Below are positions 45,441 to 57,238 of a stretch of 64,000 nt of DNA, in pieces. The stretch's first letter is position 1. Each line of letters begins with the position of its first letter. This DNA is from Kitagawia praeruptora (Eukaryota; Streptophyta; Magnoliopsida; Apiales; Apiaceae), in contig CM075354.1 in the NCBI GenBank assembly GCA_037693485.1, positions 58,389,501 to 58,453,500 of the forward strand, in the 5' to 3' direction. Position numbers and translations under genes: made by a program. The notes below the pieces were generated by a model, which saw only the letters and a list, made by a program, of their open reading frames with translations, was not told the DNA's origin and ran no database searches.

Positions 45441-47926
45441 ACAAGTTTGGGTCCATGTGACTTAGAGACAGTTTTATCATAAACAACATGCTTGTTAACT
45501 TTCTTAGTGTCAGTCTTCTTGTCACTGTTGGAAGTCTTAGAACCTGAGGTTTCAGACTTAGGTGACAAAGGTACCTTCCTAGCTTTAGGAGGACTTGAAG
45601 ACTTTGACCTTGTGTAGTGTGTGTGAGAATTGTGACTGATACAACCATCAATGAACTGTCTTCTTAAATTAAAACAACTAGTCATAACATTCATATTGCA
45701 TGGCATACAGTCAAATTTATCACAGAAGGGTGCATCTCTATGTCTTAGAGGCACAGAACAATCATAGAAAGGTTTAGACACACTACCAACAGGTTTCTTG
45801 CATGCATGAGTTAGATGATTGGTACTGAAACAGTTCTGACAAGTTTTCCTAGGGGCATTAGGCATATAAGCATAGTTGTTATCCTTGTTAATCCCTAACT
45901 TGCCATTTCTGTTCTGTTTCTTTTTAGTCACTTCCTTTTCTGATTCACTCTTCCCAGCTGATACAAACTTAACAAACTTCTTAGGTCTTGGCCTATCAAC
46001 TACTGGCTTCTTGGTCTTTGACTTGACACTCTCACCCTTAGAGGATGCTTGCTGTTCACTAGATTGTGCCTCATCCTCATCATTCAACATTTGCTTGATG
46101 AGTAAGGCATCCTCATCAATTTCAAATGTTGATTCCTTAAAAATTGGATTTTCAGTTTTTCTCAAAATGTGAGGCACTTTCTCATGAACAGCTGTGTCCT
46201 CTTCAATGACAGCATAGCCTTTCCTTTGTTTGAGAGAGTCATAGTCAAGTCCAATAGCTGCTTTAGGTTTAGCTTCAATTTTCTCACAGTAGGATTGCAC
46301 TAAACCAGATGATTTCTTGAAAGTTTTAAGTTTGAATTCATTCTCAGCTAATTCATCCCTAAGAGCCTTCTCTACTTGACTAGCACATAGAACCTTATTC
46401 TCCAAATATTCAACTTCTTTCTTAAGGTTTTCTACTTGCATAGCAGTTAGCTCAAGTTCCTCATTCTTTTTGGTTAATACTTCATTTCTAGTAGACAGTT
46501 TAGCAATCTCCTCATTAGCAGCAGTCATACTAGTATGAATATTAAACATTTCAACAGATAATTGTTCAATCATGGATTTGTATTCAGAAACAGACATGTC
46601 TATAGTAGTGAGAGATGGTACCTGAGAATCAGATGAAGATGAGTCATCCTTGGAGTTGGCCATCAAGGCATAATTGCAGAATTCTTGTTCCTCTTCATCA
46701 CTCTCAGAATCATCCCAACACTTCCCTTCAGCTATGTAGGCCTTACCATGTGTCTGCTTTTTCAGAAGGGCCTCATACTTAGCTTCTAGCTCAAGATAGT
46801 CTCTATCCTTCTTTTTAGGCTTCTTGCATTCACTGGCAAAATGCCCTAGGTCATTGCATCTATAACACCTTACAGATGACCTATCCACATAACCGGTTTT
46901 GAACTTATTTCTGTTTGGTTTCACAGGTGCCTTGTTCTTGTTGGCTGAATGGTTTTGAGTTTTGGGTTTGAAGGGTTGATTTCTTTTAAATCTGATGTTT
47001 GGAAATTTTCTGGCCATGAAAGCATATGAAGTATTTTCCATCCCATCAAGTTCTTCCAGAGTGTAAAACTCCTCTTCTTCTTCCTCCTTTTCCTCAACAG
47101 GTTCACTCACCCCAGCTTCAGTTTCTTCATCATCTGCCACCTCCTCTATCCTTAGTTGGCTTGTAGATGCTTCTAGGTCCAGAATGGATTTGTTGACAAT
47201 CAAGGCACATGATGTGTTTATCATCCTACCTTGGTTGGCTTGGATAGCCCTCTTCTGAAGCAACTCAAGTTCATGAGTCTTTAGGACTCCATAGAGTACA
47301 TCATAGGTGACTTTGTTCAAATCTCTCTCTCTAAGGGAAATGACTCTTTGCTCCAGATGATTTGGTGAAGACAACAAAAATTTCATATTTAACTCCTTGG
47401 TGCTGTAAACCTTTCCATTCATCTGCAACTCAGTAACTAGCTTGTGAAACCTTTCAAACATCTCAGTGATGCTTTCCTTGGGCTGTGCCATGAAAGCTTC
47501 ATACTGTGTGACCAGTATCTGTTTCCTGTTTTCTTTAACCTCATCAGTCCCTTCACACAACACCTCAATGTGATCCCACATCTCTTTAGCAGACGTGCAT
47601 GATGCAATGTTTGCAAACATTGACATATCCATGGAATCAATGATGAGCAACATGAGGTGGCTGTCAAGAGCAACCTTCTCCCTTTCTGACTCTGTCCACT
47701 TTGATGGATCCTTGGCCTCATAAGCTCTAGGGATTGTTATGGTTCCAACAGTCTTCTCTGGTATCTCTTGTTGTGGAACAAAAGGACCATTCTTGAGAAT
47801 CTCAGGATACAAGGGATGAGAGGCTTTGATGAACAACATCATCTTTATCTTCCAGAGGTTGAAGTTTTCTTTATCAAACTTAGGGACCTTCACCGTTCCT
47901 GTAGTCTTTGGTGTATTCGAACTCAT
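45419..47926 (-). CDS. gag: SIRE-like Gag, intact
   Basis: 835 aa from ATG at 47926, about 45 nt after the PBS. An upstream in-phase extension into the LTR exists, but the PBS interrupts that region in the genomic RNA, so this ATG is preferred. Residues 10-230 form the copia Gag (UBN2-type) domain. An acidic run lies near 278-290. Zinc knuckle 1 is C354-C357-H362-C367; zinc knuckle 2 is C696-C699-H704-C709. A coiled coil lies between them at about 450-540. The protein ends GPKLVWVPKEK, the usual Gag terminus in this group. It forms the virus-like particle that packages the element's RNA. Large size compared with typical copia Gag fits SIRE-type elements. Confidence 0.95.
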   Translation of the reverse strand: MSSNTPKTTGTVKVPKFDKENFNLWKIKMMLFIKASHPLYPEILKNGPFVPQQEIPEKTVGTITIPRAYEAKDPSKWTESEREKVALDSHLMLLIIDSMDMSMFANIASCTSAKEMWDHIEVLCEGTDEVKENRKQILVTQYEAFMAQPKESITEMFERFHKLVTELQMNGKVYSTKELNMKFLLSSPNHLEQRVISLRERDLNKVTYDVLYGVLKTHELELLQKRAIQANQGRMINTSCALIVNKSILDLEASTSQLRIEEVADDEETEAGVSEPVEEKEEEEEEFYTLEELDGMENTSYAFMARKFPNIRFKRNQPFKPKTQNHSANKNKAPVKPNRNKFKTGYVDRSSVRCYRCNDLGHFASECKKPKKKDRDYLELEAKYEALLKKQTHGKAYIAEGKCWDDSESDEEEQEFCNYALMANSKDDSSSSDSQVPSLTTIDMSVSEYKSMIEQLSVEMFNIHTSMTAANEEIAKLSTRNEVLTKKNEELELTAMQVENLKKEVEYLENKVLCASQVEKALRDELAENEFKLKTFKKSSGLVQSYCEKIEAKPKAAIGLDYDSLKQRKGYAVIEEDTAVHEKVPHILRKTENPIFKESTFEIDEDALLIKQMLNDEDEAQSSEQQASSKGESVKSKTKKPVVDRPRPKKFVKFVSAGKSESEKEVTKKKQNRNGKLGINKDNNYAYMPNAPRKTCQNCFSTNHLTHACKKPVGSVSKPFYDCSVPLRHRDAPFCDKFDCMPCNMNVMTSCFNLRRQFIDGCISHNSHTHYTRSKSSSPPKARKVPLSPKSETSGSKTSNSDKKTDTKKVNKHVVYDKTVSKSHGPKLVWVPKEK

Positions 47927-47958
47927 GATCGTTTCTCTGTTTTTGAATAAACAGCCCT

Positions 47959-47969
47959 CTCTGATACCA
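47959..47969 (-). promoter_or_regulatory. SIRE-like primer-binding site (initiator tRNA-Met)
   Basis: On the - strand TGGTATCAGAG, two bases after the 5' LTR. Confidence 0.95.
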
Positions 47970-47971
47970 CT

Positions 47972-49261
47972 TGTTGAGTATTGAACACGGTAAAAGAATA
48001 CAGAGGGGGGGGGTGAATGGATTCTTGAACTTTTCTTGGGTTGAGTCTGTGTAGCAGATAAGTGCCTGTGTGTGCAGAAATTAAGGTGCGGATAAATAAA
48101 CAACACAAGACACAATATCACTTTAATCTAATGTATATTAGATAAAGGTTGCTACAATCTGTGAATACAAATGGTAGTATTCTCAGCTTCGTTTTTCTCA
48201 GAGTAATATAGCTTACAGTGTATGAAAAACTTGACTCACAAAGTTACTAAGTTATGAAGTGAGGCTGTGTCCTTATAGAACATGGATACAGCCTGCTTAC
48301 TACAAATAAGGTAGCTAAACAAATTACTTTCTAGTCTGTCTATCCTTTTTGAGTAAGCGTCCAAACAGTTACAGATTTGACTTTGCAAAGCCTGTTTAGA
48401 TCCACTTCTTTAGCTCCTTGTCTCTTCTATATCTCTCCAAGCTTCCTTGTAGGCTTTCCAGAGCACGTTACAGATTGTGGTCCATAAAGTGCATTGGCTT
48501 GTTGCAGGTTTCTGACTTGTACAATTTCTTCAGTATTTTGTCTCCAAGAATGTATTCGAGAAGTGACTAAGTAAGTGATTCGAGAACTAGAATTGACTTG
48601 ATCGATAACTCTGAGTTCTCGAATACTGTTATAGTGACATATCGAACCACTTCTCGAATAGCTCTTTTCCATCAGGATTCCTTGAGTTGTCGAATAGAAC
48701 ATTTGACTTATCGAATCTTCGAGTTGTCGAATAGCTTTCTGAGTCCTTGAGATATCGAATGGAACTTTGACTTGTTGACTCTTTGAGAACTCGAATACCA
48801 TCTTGACTTGTTGACTTCTTGAGTTCTCGAATAGAGTAGTAGACATATCGAATCCCTGAGATATCGAATGAGATATCGAACAGTGTATTCAGAGATATCG
48901 AATAGTGTCTTAAGATATCGAATCTCTGACTTCTCGAATGCTGGACTTCTCGAATAGACAAATATACTTCTCGAATTGGTACTTAGGCAAATTCTTCATT
49001 TCTTCAAATCCCAACTGTGATTATTTGGCAGTCTTTAACTCCTTGCTTGAGGCATGAACCATGGAACTTCTTTCAAGCATTATTCTAGACTCTATTTGTA
49101 CAGTTACACAACTAGGATTTGATGCCTATTACAAGTACAATACAAACAGAAACTCTACAACTAGAGGTTCCCTCAGTTAAGAGGTCATGTAAGTAATGCA
49201 AAGCATTACAAACAATTAGGCTTGTTATTAGATGTGTACAGGCATGCCTCTGTAACTAACA
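47972..49261 (-). repeat. SIRE-like 5' LTR
   Basis: 1290 bp, the same boundaries and near-identical sequence as 35121-36410. A nine-G run near 48005-48013 is equal in both LTRs. Confidence 0.97.
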
Positions 49262-49266
49262 AGTTA
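49262..49266 (+). repeat. Target-site duplication AGTTA (right, SIRE-like)
   Basis: Pairs with 35116-35120. Confidence 0.97.
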
Positions 49267-51494
49267 TATGCCAAGTTTTCTAAGTGTGAGTTTTGGTTGA
49301 AGGAAGTCCAATTTTTGGGACATATTGTGAGTAAGGAAGGAATTCGAGTCGACCCAACAAAGATTGAAGCAGTTGTGAATTGGGAAAGACCAAGGACACC
49401 GACGGAAGTAAGAAGTTTTATAGGACTAGCAGGATATTATCGCAGATTTGTTAAGGATTTTTCTAAGATTGCGGTACCGTTGACTAAGCTTACGCGGAAG
49501 AATGAAAAGTTTGAATGGACGGAAAAGTGCGAAAAGAATTTTCAAGAGCTTAAGCAAAGATTGGTAACTGCTCCAGTGTTAGCATTACAAGATGATAAAG
49601 GAGAGTTTGTAATCTATAGTGACGCTTTTCATAAGGGCTTAGGATGGTGTTGATGCAGCATGGAAAGGTGATCGCGTACGCTTCAAGGCAACTGAAACCT
49701 CATGAACAGAGATACCCTACCCATGACCTCGAGCTGGCAGCAGTTATGTTTGCGCTGAAATTGTGGAGACATTATCTTTATGGTGAAAAGTGTGAGATAT
49801 TTACGGATCATAAAAGTTTAAAGTACATTTTTACTCAGAAGGAACTCAACATGAGACAGAGAAGATGGTTAGAGCTGATAAAGGATTATGATTGTACCAT
49901 TAGTTATCACCCAGGGAAGGCGAATGTCGTAGCTGATGCACTAAGCATGAAGGAAAGGTTGAATACGCTGACAATGACTCAAGAATTATTTAGGGAGTTT
50001 GAGAAGTTAGAGATTGAAGTTTATGCAACAGAGATGCCAACAGAGGAAGTCTATACCATGACATTTCAACCAGCATTATTGGACAAAATTCGGAAATGCC
50101 AAGAAGAAGTGATGAATCAGAGATTGAATGAGTTGACCGGAGAAGAAATTTCCACGTAGACAGATAAGCAAGGTATTTTAAGATTTTCCTCAAGAATATG
50201 GATTCCTGATGTGAAGGAGTTAATAGAAGAATTGTTGTGCGATGCCCATAGTTCTAAGTTTTCGTTACATCCTGGATGCACGAAAATGTATCAAGATTTG
50301 AAGAAGAACTTTTGGTGGCCAGATATGAAAAGAGAAATTGCTGAGTGGGTAAGTCGTTGTTATACATGCCAAAGAGTGAAAGCGGAACATCAAAGACGAA
50401 GTGGATTGATTCAGCCATTGGAAATACCTGAGTGGAAGTGGGAACACATTGCAATGGATTTTGTAGTAGGTCTACCAAGATCGAAGGCTAATCACGATGC
50501 TATTTGGGTTATAGTTGATCGATTGACAAAGTCCACACATTTCTTACCGATTAACGAAAGATTTTCGTTAGACAAGTTGGTGCATTTGTATTTGAAGGAG
50601 ATTGTGACTCGTCATGGAGTTCCAGTATCTATAGTATCTGACAGAGATCCCCGCTTTAACTCAAGATTTTGGAGACAGTTTCAAGAATATCTCGGAACAC
50701 AACTCAGAATGAGCACTGCTTATCATCCCCAGACCGATGGTCAGAGTGAAAGAACGATTCAGACAATTGAAGACATGCTTAGAGTTTGTGCAATAGATTT
50801 TAAAGGCAATTGGGACGAACACCTACCTTTAGTGGAGTTTTCTTACAACAACAGCTATCATGCTAGTATCGGAATGCCTCCATACGAAGCTCTCTATGGA
50901 AGGAAGTGTCGATCTCCAGTGTGTTGGGAAAAAGTTGGTGAGCGAAAAATAATAGGCCCAGAATTGATTCAGCAGACGAAAGAGACAGTGGAACTAATTC
51001 ACAAAAGATTACGAGCTACTCAGGACAGACAGAGAAAGTATGCGGATCCAACAAGAAAGAAAGTAGATTTTGAGGTAGGAGATCCTGTACTGTTAAAAGT
51101 TTCGCCATGGAAAGGATTAACCAGATTTGGGAAGAAAGGAAAGTTAAGTCCAAGATTTGTAGGACCTTTCGAGATTTTGCGATGCGTGGGCAAAGTAGCT
51201 TATGAATTAGCTTTACCGCCTCAGATGCAGCATATTCATAATGTTTTTCATGTATCGATGCTTAAGAAGTTTCATCCTGACACTAAGTGTGTGATAGAGT
51301 ACGAGCCAGTAGAAATTCAGCCAGATTTGTATTATGTAGAGCGATCGATCAGATTAGAAGATCGTAGAGAGAAAGTGCTTAGAAATAAATCAGTTGTGTT
51401 AGTTAAAGTTTTGTGGAGGAACCCTAGGGTTGAAGAGTCAACCTGGGAGTTAGAAAGTCATATGTTAGAACAGTACTCTCATTTGTTTACATAG
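49267..51494 (+). pseudogene. pol: Tekay pol, RT end, RNase H, integrase and chromodomain
   Basis: Continues the RT frame (KCEFWLKEVQFLGHIVSKEG, FIGLAGYYRRFV). RNase H shows D in IYSDAF, E in HDLELAAV and D in IFTDHKS. A one-base shift near 49645 and TAG at 50157-50159 break the frame. Integrase follows: a zinc site (HSSKFSLHPGC, CYTCQRVK), then D in IAMDFVVGLP, D in VSDRDPRF and E in GQSERTIQ. The C terminus has GPFEILR and a chromodomain-like ending (KVLWRNPRVEESTWELE) up to TAG 51492-51494. In chromoviruses this tail is thought to steer integration to marked chromatin. The gene is inactive because of these breaks. Confidence 0.93.
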
Positions 51495-51519
51495 CTGATT
51501 CTGGGGAAAGAATCCTTTT

Positions 51520-51531
51520 AAGGGGGGAAGG
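51520..51531 (+). other. Tekay polypurine tract
   Basis: AAGGGGGGAAGG, directly before the TGTAATAT start of the 3' LTR. Confidence 0.92.
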
Positions 51532-51532
51532 A

Positions 51533-54500
51533 TGTAATATCTGGGAATTTCGTACTCTGTAAATTATATTATTTGGTATTAAAATATTATTATGTTCTTT
51601 AATTGGTGAGTCATTATATGATTAATGATTGTGGACTTGCATTATGCTTATAAATTTTTCTAAATGTGTTGACATGAATTTATATAAAATTTTGCATATC
51701 TTTTAAATATTAAAATATGATTTTTATTTACTTACACATTTTTGTAAAATTCTTGGAGTTAGTAAAAATCATGGAATCTCTTGTTTTATTATCTTTATGT
51801 ATTTAGAGACTTTTTAAAAATAAAAGTTTGATTTATTTTCAAATTAAAACATTTTACAAGGATTTTTCTATTTATTATTCTTTTTAAAATATTAAAACTT
51901 GTAAAATCCAAATCTTTTTATAAAACGATTTTAAAAATATTTCAAAAATATATTGAGGAAAGAAATTGTATATTTTAAATTTATGTGTCAATAAATTTAT
52001 TTTTAATCCAAAATATCTTGTAATTAGGATTTTTATAAGTCTTTTATTTAATTAAAAGATGTATCATTAAAATAGGAATTAATTATATGTGTGTGTGTAT
52101 GCTTGGACAAAACAAAACCCTCCCCCTTCTTTTCTTTTTACACGACCAAGACCCCCCGTCTCTTTTTCTTTCTGTCCGTGTCTCTCCCCTTCTCTCAAAT
52201 TCTCTCACCTCCATTGAAACTCAAGCACAATCCAAGGTGATTTCTCCATTAAAACTCAAAGTCCTAGATATAAAAATACTCCTATTGTAATCCTCTACAA
52301 CCCCATGTCTTTAAATTTTGATTTTCTTAACTTTGTAAATTAGGGTTTTTCAAAAATTGAAGGATTGAGGTAAGTTTGTGGGTTATTGTGTTGGGTATTA
52401 CTCCTTGGAAGAGACCCACGAATTTTCGGGCTCTCCGGAGAACCCAAAACCTTCGGCCATGATCGGAAGTGAGCCAAGGGTTTGCATGCAAGTGTTGATT
52501 TATTGATTTTATGTGATTACTATGTGATATATGATTGCATGTAAGTTTTTGTAACTTTTCAAGTTGAGTTTGATGATGGGTTTGAGTTTTTATGAGTTTA
52601 CAAGATGTGGGTATGTTTGTATTGATGAATTGATGATTGTTAGTAGCTTTTAAATTAAAAAGAGTTATGATTTAGATGTTTTATGATATGTAATTTGATG
52701 GGTTAAAGTTATTATTTGATTTTGAGTGTAAAATTTATAAGTAGCATTGGTGGGTATTTGAAATTAAGATTTTGTGAACTTATATGCATGTGAGTAATTG
52801 TGTAAGTATTGTGGTGAAGTTTGTGTGTGATTGGTGTTGTGAAAGAGGGAGGCCGAGAGAGAGATTGATGGAGAGGGAGAAAGACCGAGAGGGAGAAGAG
52901 AGGGAGAAGCCGAGAGAGAGTGAGAGAGAGAAAGAGAGGCCGAGAGGCCGAGAGGGAGAGAAGAGAGATTGTTAAAGGAGATTGTGTTCTTGGTTGAAGT
53001 TAATTGTTTAATCATTTGAGTTACGTGATTTAATTGTTTATATGATTTATTTGTTATGTGAATTTGAATAATTGGATTGTATAGTAAGTCATCTTGAAGA
53101 TAGTGATTTGGTTATGAATTGTTAGTTGTGGTTGAAAGTTGATTATCGACGGAGTTGTAGATATTGTGAAAGTATTGTGATTGCTTGAACCGGTTATATT
53201 CCGGTATGGTTTGACGACTATACAAAGGAGATGCCGCCGAAATTTCTAAAAATATATAAGAACGATTTTCAAAACCCTAAGGCACATCTCCAATGTTAAG
53301 TCGTAGTGTCATTATAGTACTATGCTATACTACATTATATGTTAGGTGATTTACGTGCTATGTGACTTATGTGATTACATGTATATAAAAATATATGTGT
53401 ATATAGTTACAAAGTTATCGATGGGGCGTTAGCATTATTAGGTTGTCTTGTGGTATGTAAACAAAAGAGGGGAAAATAAGATATTGTTTATATTATTATA
53501 GGTCCGAGTAGGAGGCCTGGCAAGGAGCCAATCGAAGAGGAAGCTATCTAAGTGCAATCTTGTGAATTAAGGCAAGTGTACTACCCTAATCTTGTTGTTA
53601 CCATATGATGAATGCCATGAGATATTGAATTGTTAATTTGTCACAAACTAGTACCATGCTCTTTCCGACCTTATTATTGTTGTGTACCATGTGATTGATT
53701 TCATACCCCTTGAACTTGAATTGACTTGTTAAACGATAACCATATTACTTAGAACCCTTTCATACTTTCTTGAATTCTTGAATCAACTACATAAACACCC
53801 TCTTGTATGATGAACTCTTTTCCACCTTTAAACACTTATTGATTCTTGATTAATTTTCTTGATTTAACCAAGATACTAAACAGAATCCCAACTCCTAAGA
53901 ATTCAACTGATTATCCCAACTCCCAAGAATTCAACTGATTAACTTTCTTCACTTTGCCTTGACATTATTTGAAATCTGAGAATCCTATTCTTGTTGATCA
54001 GCAACTTGATATAACATTGATATTCTTGTTTCTTTGAGATGAATTGAATTTGACAGACTTTGTTTAACCTAAATGGAATGGGATGAATGTTACTTTGACC
54101 GAGGCGCCGGTCCAAATTATAATATCATTATAGGCCAATGTGTGCCTGGGATCCCCTCATATTTGAGAACACGTATTGGATATACGGGTTCAGAGCTCTG
54201 ACGTGGGATGATCACCCAGCTTTGCTCGTAGCGTCTTATCAGATATTCCAATTCCTACTCATTTTATTTTGACATTGATTCAGTTGATAACTTTCATTCG
54301 CAGATTGATATATCTTGCTTTACATTTGATTATTTTGCCAGTCTTATATTGTTGGTTTATGCACTTGTTGGGCAATTGGCTCAATTATTTTATTTTCCTT
54401 AACCTTACAGTGAAACTCGAAGATGGTAAGGACACTTGAGACTGCGCATAAGAATTGTGGTGGATCCGGAATAGCCTATAGGAGGCGTTTTCAGGTAGAA

Positions 54501-54738
54501 GGGAGTGACGATCCGATGGTTTCTGTTTTAATAGAACTTTGACTCAGTCTGTAATAACTTTTGAACTTAGAATTATGTTGGCTTGTAATAATAAAATGTT
54601 TTTAACTTGAAGTTTTATATTGTTTAAAACTCTTACCTGTTGGCGATCTAGGCGTGGGATTTGGTAATGTTTAATTAATTAATATGCATGCTTTACCATT
54701 ATCTAGTAATTATAATTAAGGGATTTGGGGCCGTCACA
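51533..54738 (+). repeat. Tekay 3' LTR
   Basis: 3206 bp with the same ends as the 5' LTR. It carries an extra 28-bp tandem duplication (53886-53913 and 53914-53941) that the 5' LTR lacks, which explains most of the length difference. Confidence 0.95.
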
Positions 54739-54743
54739 GAATG
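54739..54743 (+). repeat. Target-site duplication GAATG (right, Tekay)
   Basis: Pairs with 28590-28594. Confidence 0.95.
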
Positions 54744-56634
54744 CTACTGTTGAGGGGGAACAAGTTGATCAAGGAGAACACAGTGATCATCAGGAGCGGA
54801 CTAGTCATTCAGAGTCTACTCTATCAGGAACTGATCCTTCATAGTCTAGTGAAGGAAGATCAGAAACTAGCAGCAGTATGGAATCTACTGATTCTACTGA
54901 TCAAGGGGGAGCTTTTGAAGGCAGAGAAGATTCTTCAATAAGAGATACCACTAACTTAGGGGGAGAGTCTAGCAGAGGCAATCTACCACCTGTTAGAAAA
55001 TGGACAAATGATCATAATGAAGATTTGATAATTGGTGATCCAAATAGTGGTGTTCGAACTTGAATATCAATTCAAAATGAATGCTTGTACAGTTGCTTTC
55101 TCTCAAAGAATGAACCTAAGAAGGTTGAAGAAGCCTTACAGGATCCTGATTGGGTAATTGCAATGCAGGAAGAGTTAAATGAGTTCGAGAGAAACAAAGT
55201 CTGGAAACTGGTACCAAGACCTAAAGACAGATCTATTGTTGGTACAAAATGGGTTTTCAGAAACAAGCTAGATGAATCTGGTATGATTGTAAGAAACAAA
55301 GCAAGACTGGTGGCCAAGGGTTACTCTCAGGAAGAAGGCATTGACTATGATGAAACCTTTGCCCCTGTAGCAAGATTGGAAGCAATCAGGATGTTTCTTG
55401 CATTTGCAGCTTATTCGAAGTTCAAGGTATACTAGATGGATGTAAAGAGTGCTTTTCTAAAGGCAAGCTTGATGAGGAAGTGTATGTGGAGCAACCACCT
55501 GGTTTTGTTGATCCAAAGTTTCCAAATCATGTCTACAAACTTGACAAGACACTCTATGGACTAAAGCAGGCACCAAGAGCATGGTATGAGATTTTGTCTA
55601 AATTTCTTCTTGAAAATGGCTTCACAAGAGGTATAATTGACAAAACTCTATTCTTTAGAAAGATAAAAGGTGAATTGCTTTTAGTTCAAGTTTATGTTGA
55701 TGATATCATATTTGGTTCTACTAATGAAAAGTTGTGTGCTAAGTTTAGCAAGCTTATGCAGTCTAAGTATCAGATGAACATGATGGGTGAACTAAATTAT
55801 TTCTTAGGCTTGCAGGTCAAACAGACTGAGACTGGTATTTTCATTAATCAGTCAAAATATATCAAAGATCTTTTAAGAAGGTTTGACTTTCAAGACTGTG
55901 CAGTTGCAAAAACACCCATGGCAATAGCCACTAAATTAGACTCTGATCCTAAAGGAAAGAGTGTGGATAATACTAGTTATAGAGGCATGATAGGCTCATT
56001 GTTATATTTAACTGCAAGTATACCAGATATAATGTTTTCTACCTGTTTATGTGCTAGATTCCAAAGTGATCCTAAGGAATCTCATTTAATTGCTGTGAAG
56101 AGAATTTTTAGATATCTCAAAAGAACTCCAAATCTTGGTTTGTGGTATCATAGAGAATCTGACTTCTCCATAATTGGCTATTCAGACTCTGACTATGCAG
56201 GGTGTAAAATAGACAGAAAGAGCACTACAGGTACATGTCAATTCTTGAGAAACAGATTGATTTCTTGGGCAAGCAAGAAACAACAATCTGTCTCAACCTC
56301 AACTGCAGAAGCTGAGTACATTGCAGCAGGAAGTTGTTGTGCACAGCTCCTTTGGATAAGAAATCAGTTGATGGATTATAGTATGACACTTAGTAATATT
56401 CCTATGTTTTGTGATACTACTAGTGCTATCAAAATTGCAGAAAATCCAGTTCAACATTCAAGGACTAAGCACATTGATGTCAGGTATCATTTTATTAGAG
56501 AACATATTGAGAATGGTACTGTGGAACTTCATTTTGTTCCTATTGACAAATAACTTGCAGACATTCTAACTAAACCACTTGATGAGGCTAAATTCATTAG
56601 GTTGGTAAGTGAGTTAGGAATGTTAAATTTCTAA
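54743..56634 (+). pseudogene. pol: Copia-1 pol, RT and RNase H part
   Basis: Resumes pol after the Tekay insertion. An acidic/Ser-rich linker (to about 55060) precedes RT with ECLYSCFLS, KWVFRNKLDE, YDETFAPVARLEA and the catalytic YVDDIIFGS near 55695. RNase H follows with YSDSDYAG, STAEAEY and FCDTTSA, and the frame closes with SELGMLNF and TAA at 56632-56634. Breaks: TAG near 54842, TGA at 55061, TAG at 55433, a one-base loss near 55459 and TAA near 56551. It is closely related in motif order and wording to the SIRE-like pol in this window. Confidence 0.92.
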
Positions 56635-57009
56635 ATCTTTAACATCTGCAAAAGTAGCAAGGTATGGTGTTAAGCTTATAGACCTGATAACTTTGTCAGG
56701 TGCTATATTTGATTGTTAAATGCTTAAGCTGTAACGTTGTACTTTGATAAATTACAGTATGATAGACTTGTTAATAAACATCAGGATCAGGATTGCTATA
56801 GTATGCTGACATCATCAGGATTTTATCGTCAGTATCAGGATTGTGAAATTTGTGTGTCTTATTGTTTCAAATCCTGAAGTACATTTTATGTAGTGATCTA
56901 ATTCTGAGTTCTGTTAAGTCTATGCTAGCAAGCTTTAATACATTCATACTAATAGTTTATATTGTTTTTCAGATCAGTCAATAAACAACAATAGGCAAGT
57001 AGATAATAA
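56635..57009 (+). other. Copia-1 spacer, left part, with ATCAGGAT motifs
   Basis: Non-coding. Exact ATCAGGAT words at 56780, 56786, 56814 and 56834; their reverse complement is the repeated motif of the copia-1 LTR. Confidence 0.75.
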
Positions 57010-57021
57010 GAAAGCTTGTAT

Positions 57022-57028
57022 TTTCATT
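57022..57028 (-). promoter_or_regulatory. Possible poly(A) signal of the antisense ORF
   Basis: On the - strand AATGAAA, about 210 bp after the stop of the antisense ORF. It is a near-match to the plant signal and is only suggestive. Confidence 0.3.
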
Positions 57029-57238
57029 AATCAAAAGCATTACATACATAGAAATGAAATACAAACATCTTTTTGTCTAACTTCTACTAATAACCCTATT
57101 CTTGTCTAAAGTTGTTGCTGCTTTAATCTTCAAAGATCGACTTCAGGACAAGGAGCATCTCAAGAGTCACTTGGATGATCTACTCCTGGATTCCTTGTCT
57201 GGGAGACTTGAATGAGAGCAGCAGACTCAACTCCATGC

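Larger units (their letters stand above)
35121..49261 (-). mobile_element. SIRE-like Ty1/copia retrotransposon, complete, apparently intact
   Basis: 14,141 bp on the - strand with 1290-bp LTRs, a PBS for initiator tRNA-Met, gag (835 aa), pol (1090 aa, -1 frame), an 840-bp spacer, a third ORF of 1584 aa, a PPT, and perfect AGTTA TSDs. All three ORFs are uninterrupted. By eye the LTRs differ at only three sites. At the commonly used 1.3e-8 substitutions per site per year that implies on the order of 0.1 million years. Protease-integrase-RT-RNase H order defines Ty1/copia; large size and an ORF after pol fit SIRE/Maximus. It is the youngest insertion in the window and could be transposition-competent. 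Confidence 0.96.
28595..54738 (+). mobile_element. Ty3/gypsy chromovirus, Tekay-type, full length with nested insertion
   Basis: All structural parts are present: 5' LTR, PBS, gag, protease, RT, RNase H, integrase with a C-terminal chromodomain-like segment, PPT, 3' LTR and perfect 5-bp TSDs. Net length without the SIRE-like insertion is about 12.0 kb. Domain order RT-RNase H-integrase marks Ty3/gypsy; long LTRs (~3.2 kb) and the chromodomain point to the Tekay/Del lineage. The two LTRs differ at roughly a dozen sites in their first 350 bp and by a 28-bp duplication. The coding frames carry several stops and shifts, so it is inactive and older than the element nested in it. Confidence 0.93.

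Noticed and set aside
48001..48121. Upstream N-terminal extension of the SIRE-like gag into the LTR
   Set aside because: It would read through the PBS and start in the LTR with a non-ATG codon; ATG at 47926 gives the usual Gag N terminus.
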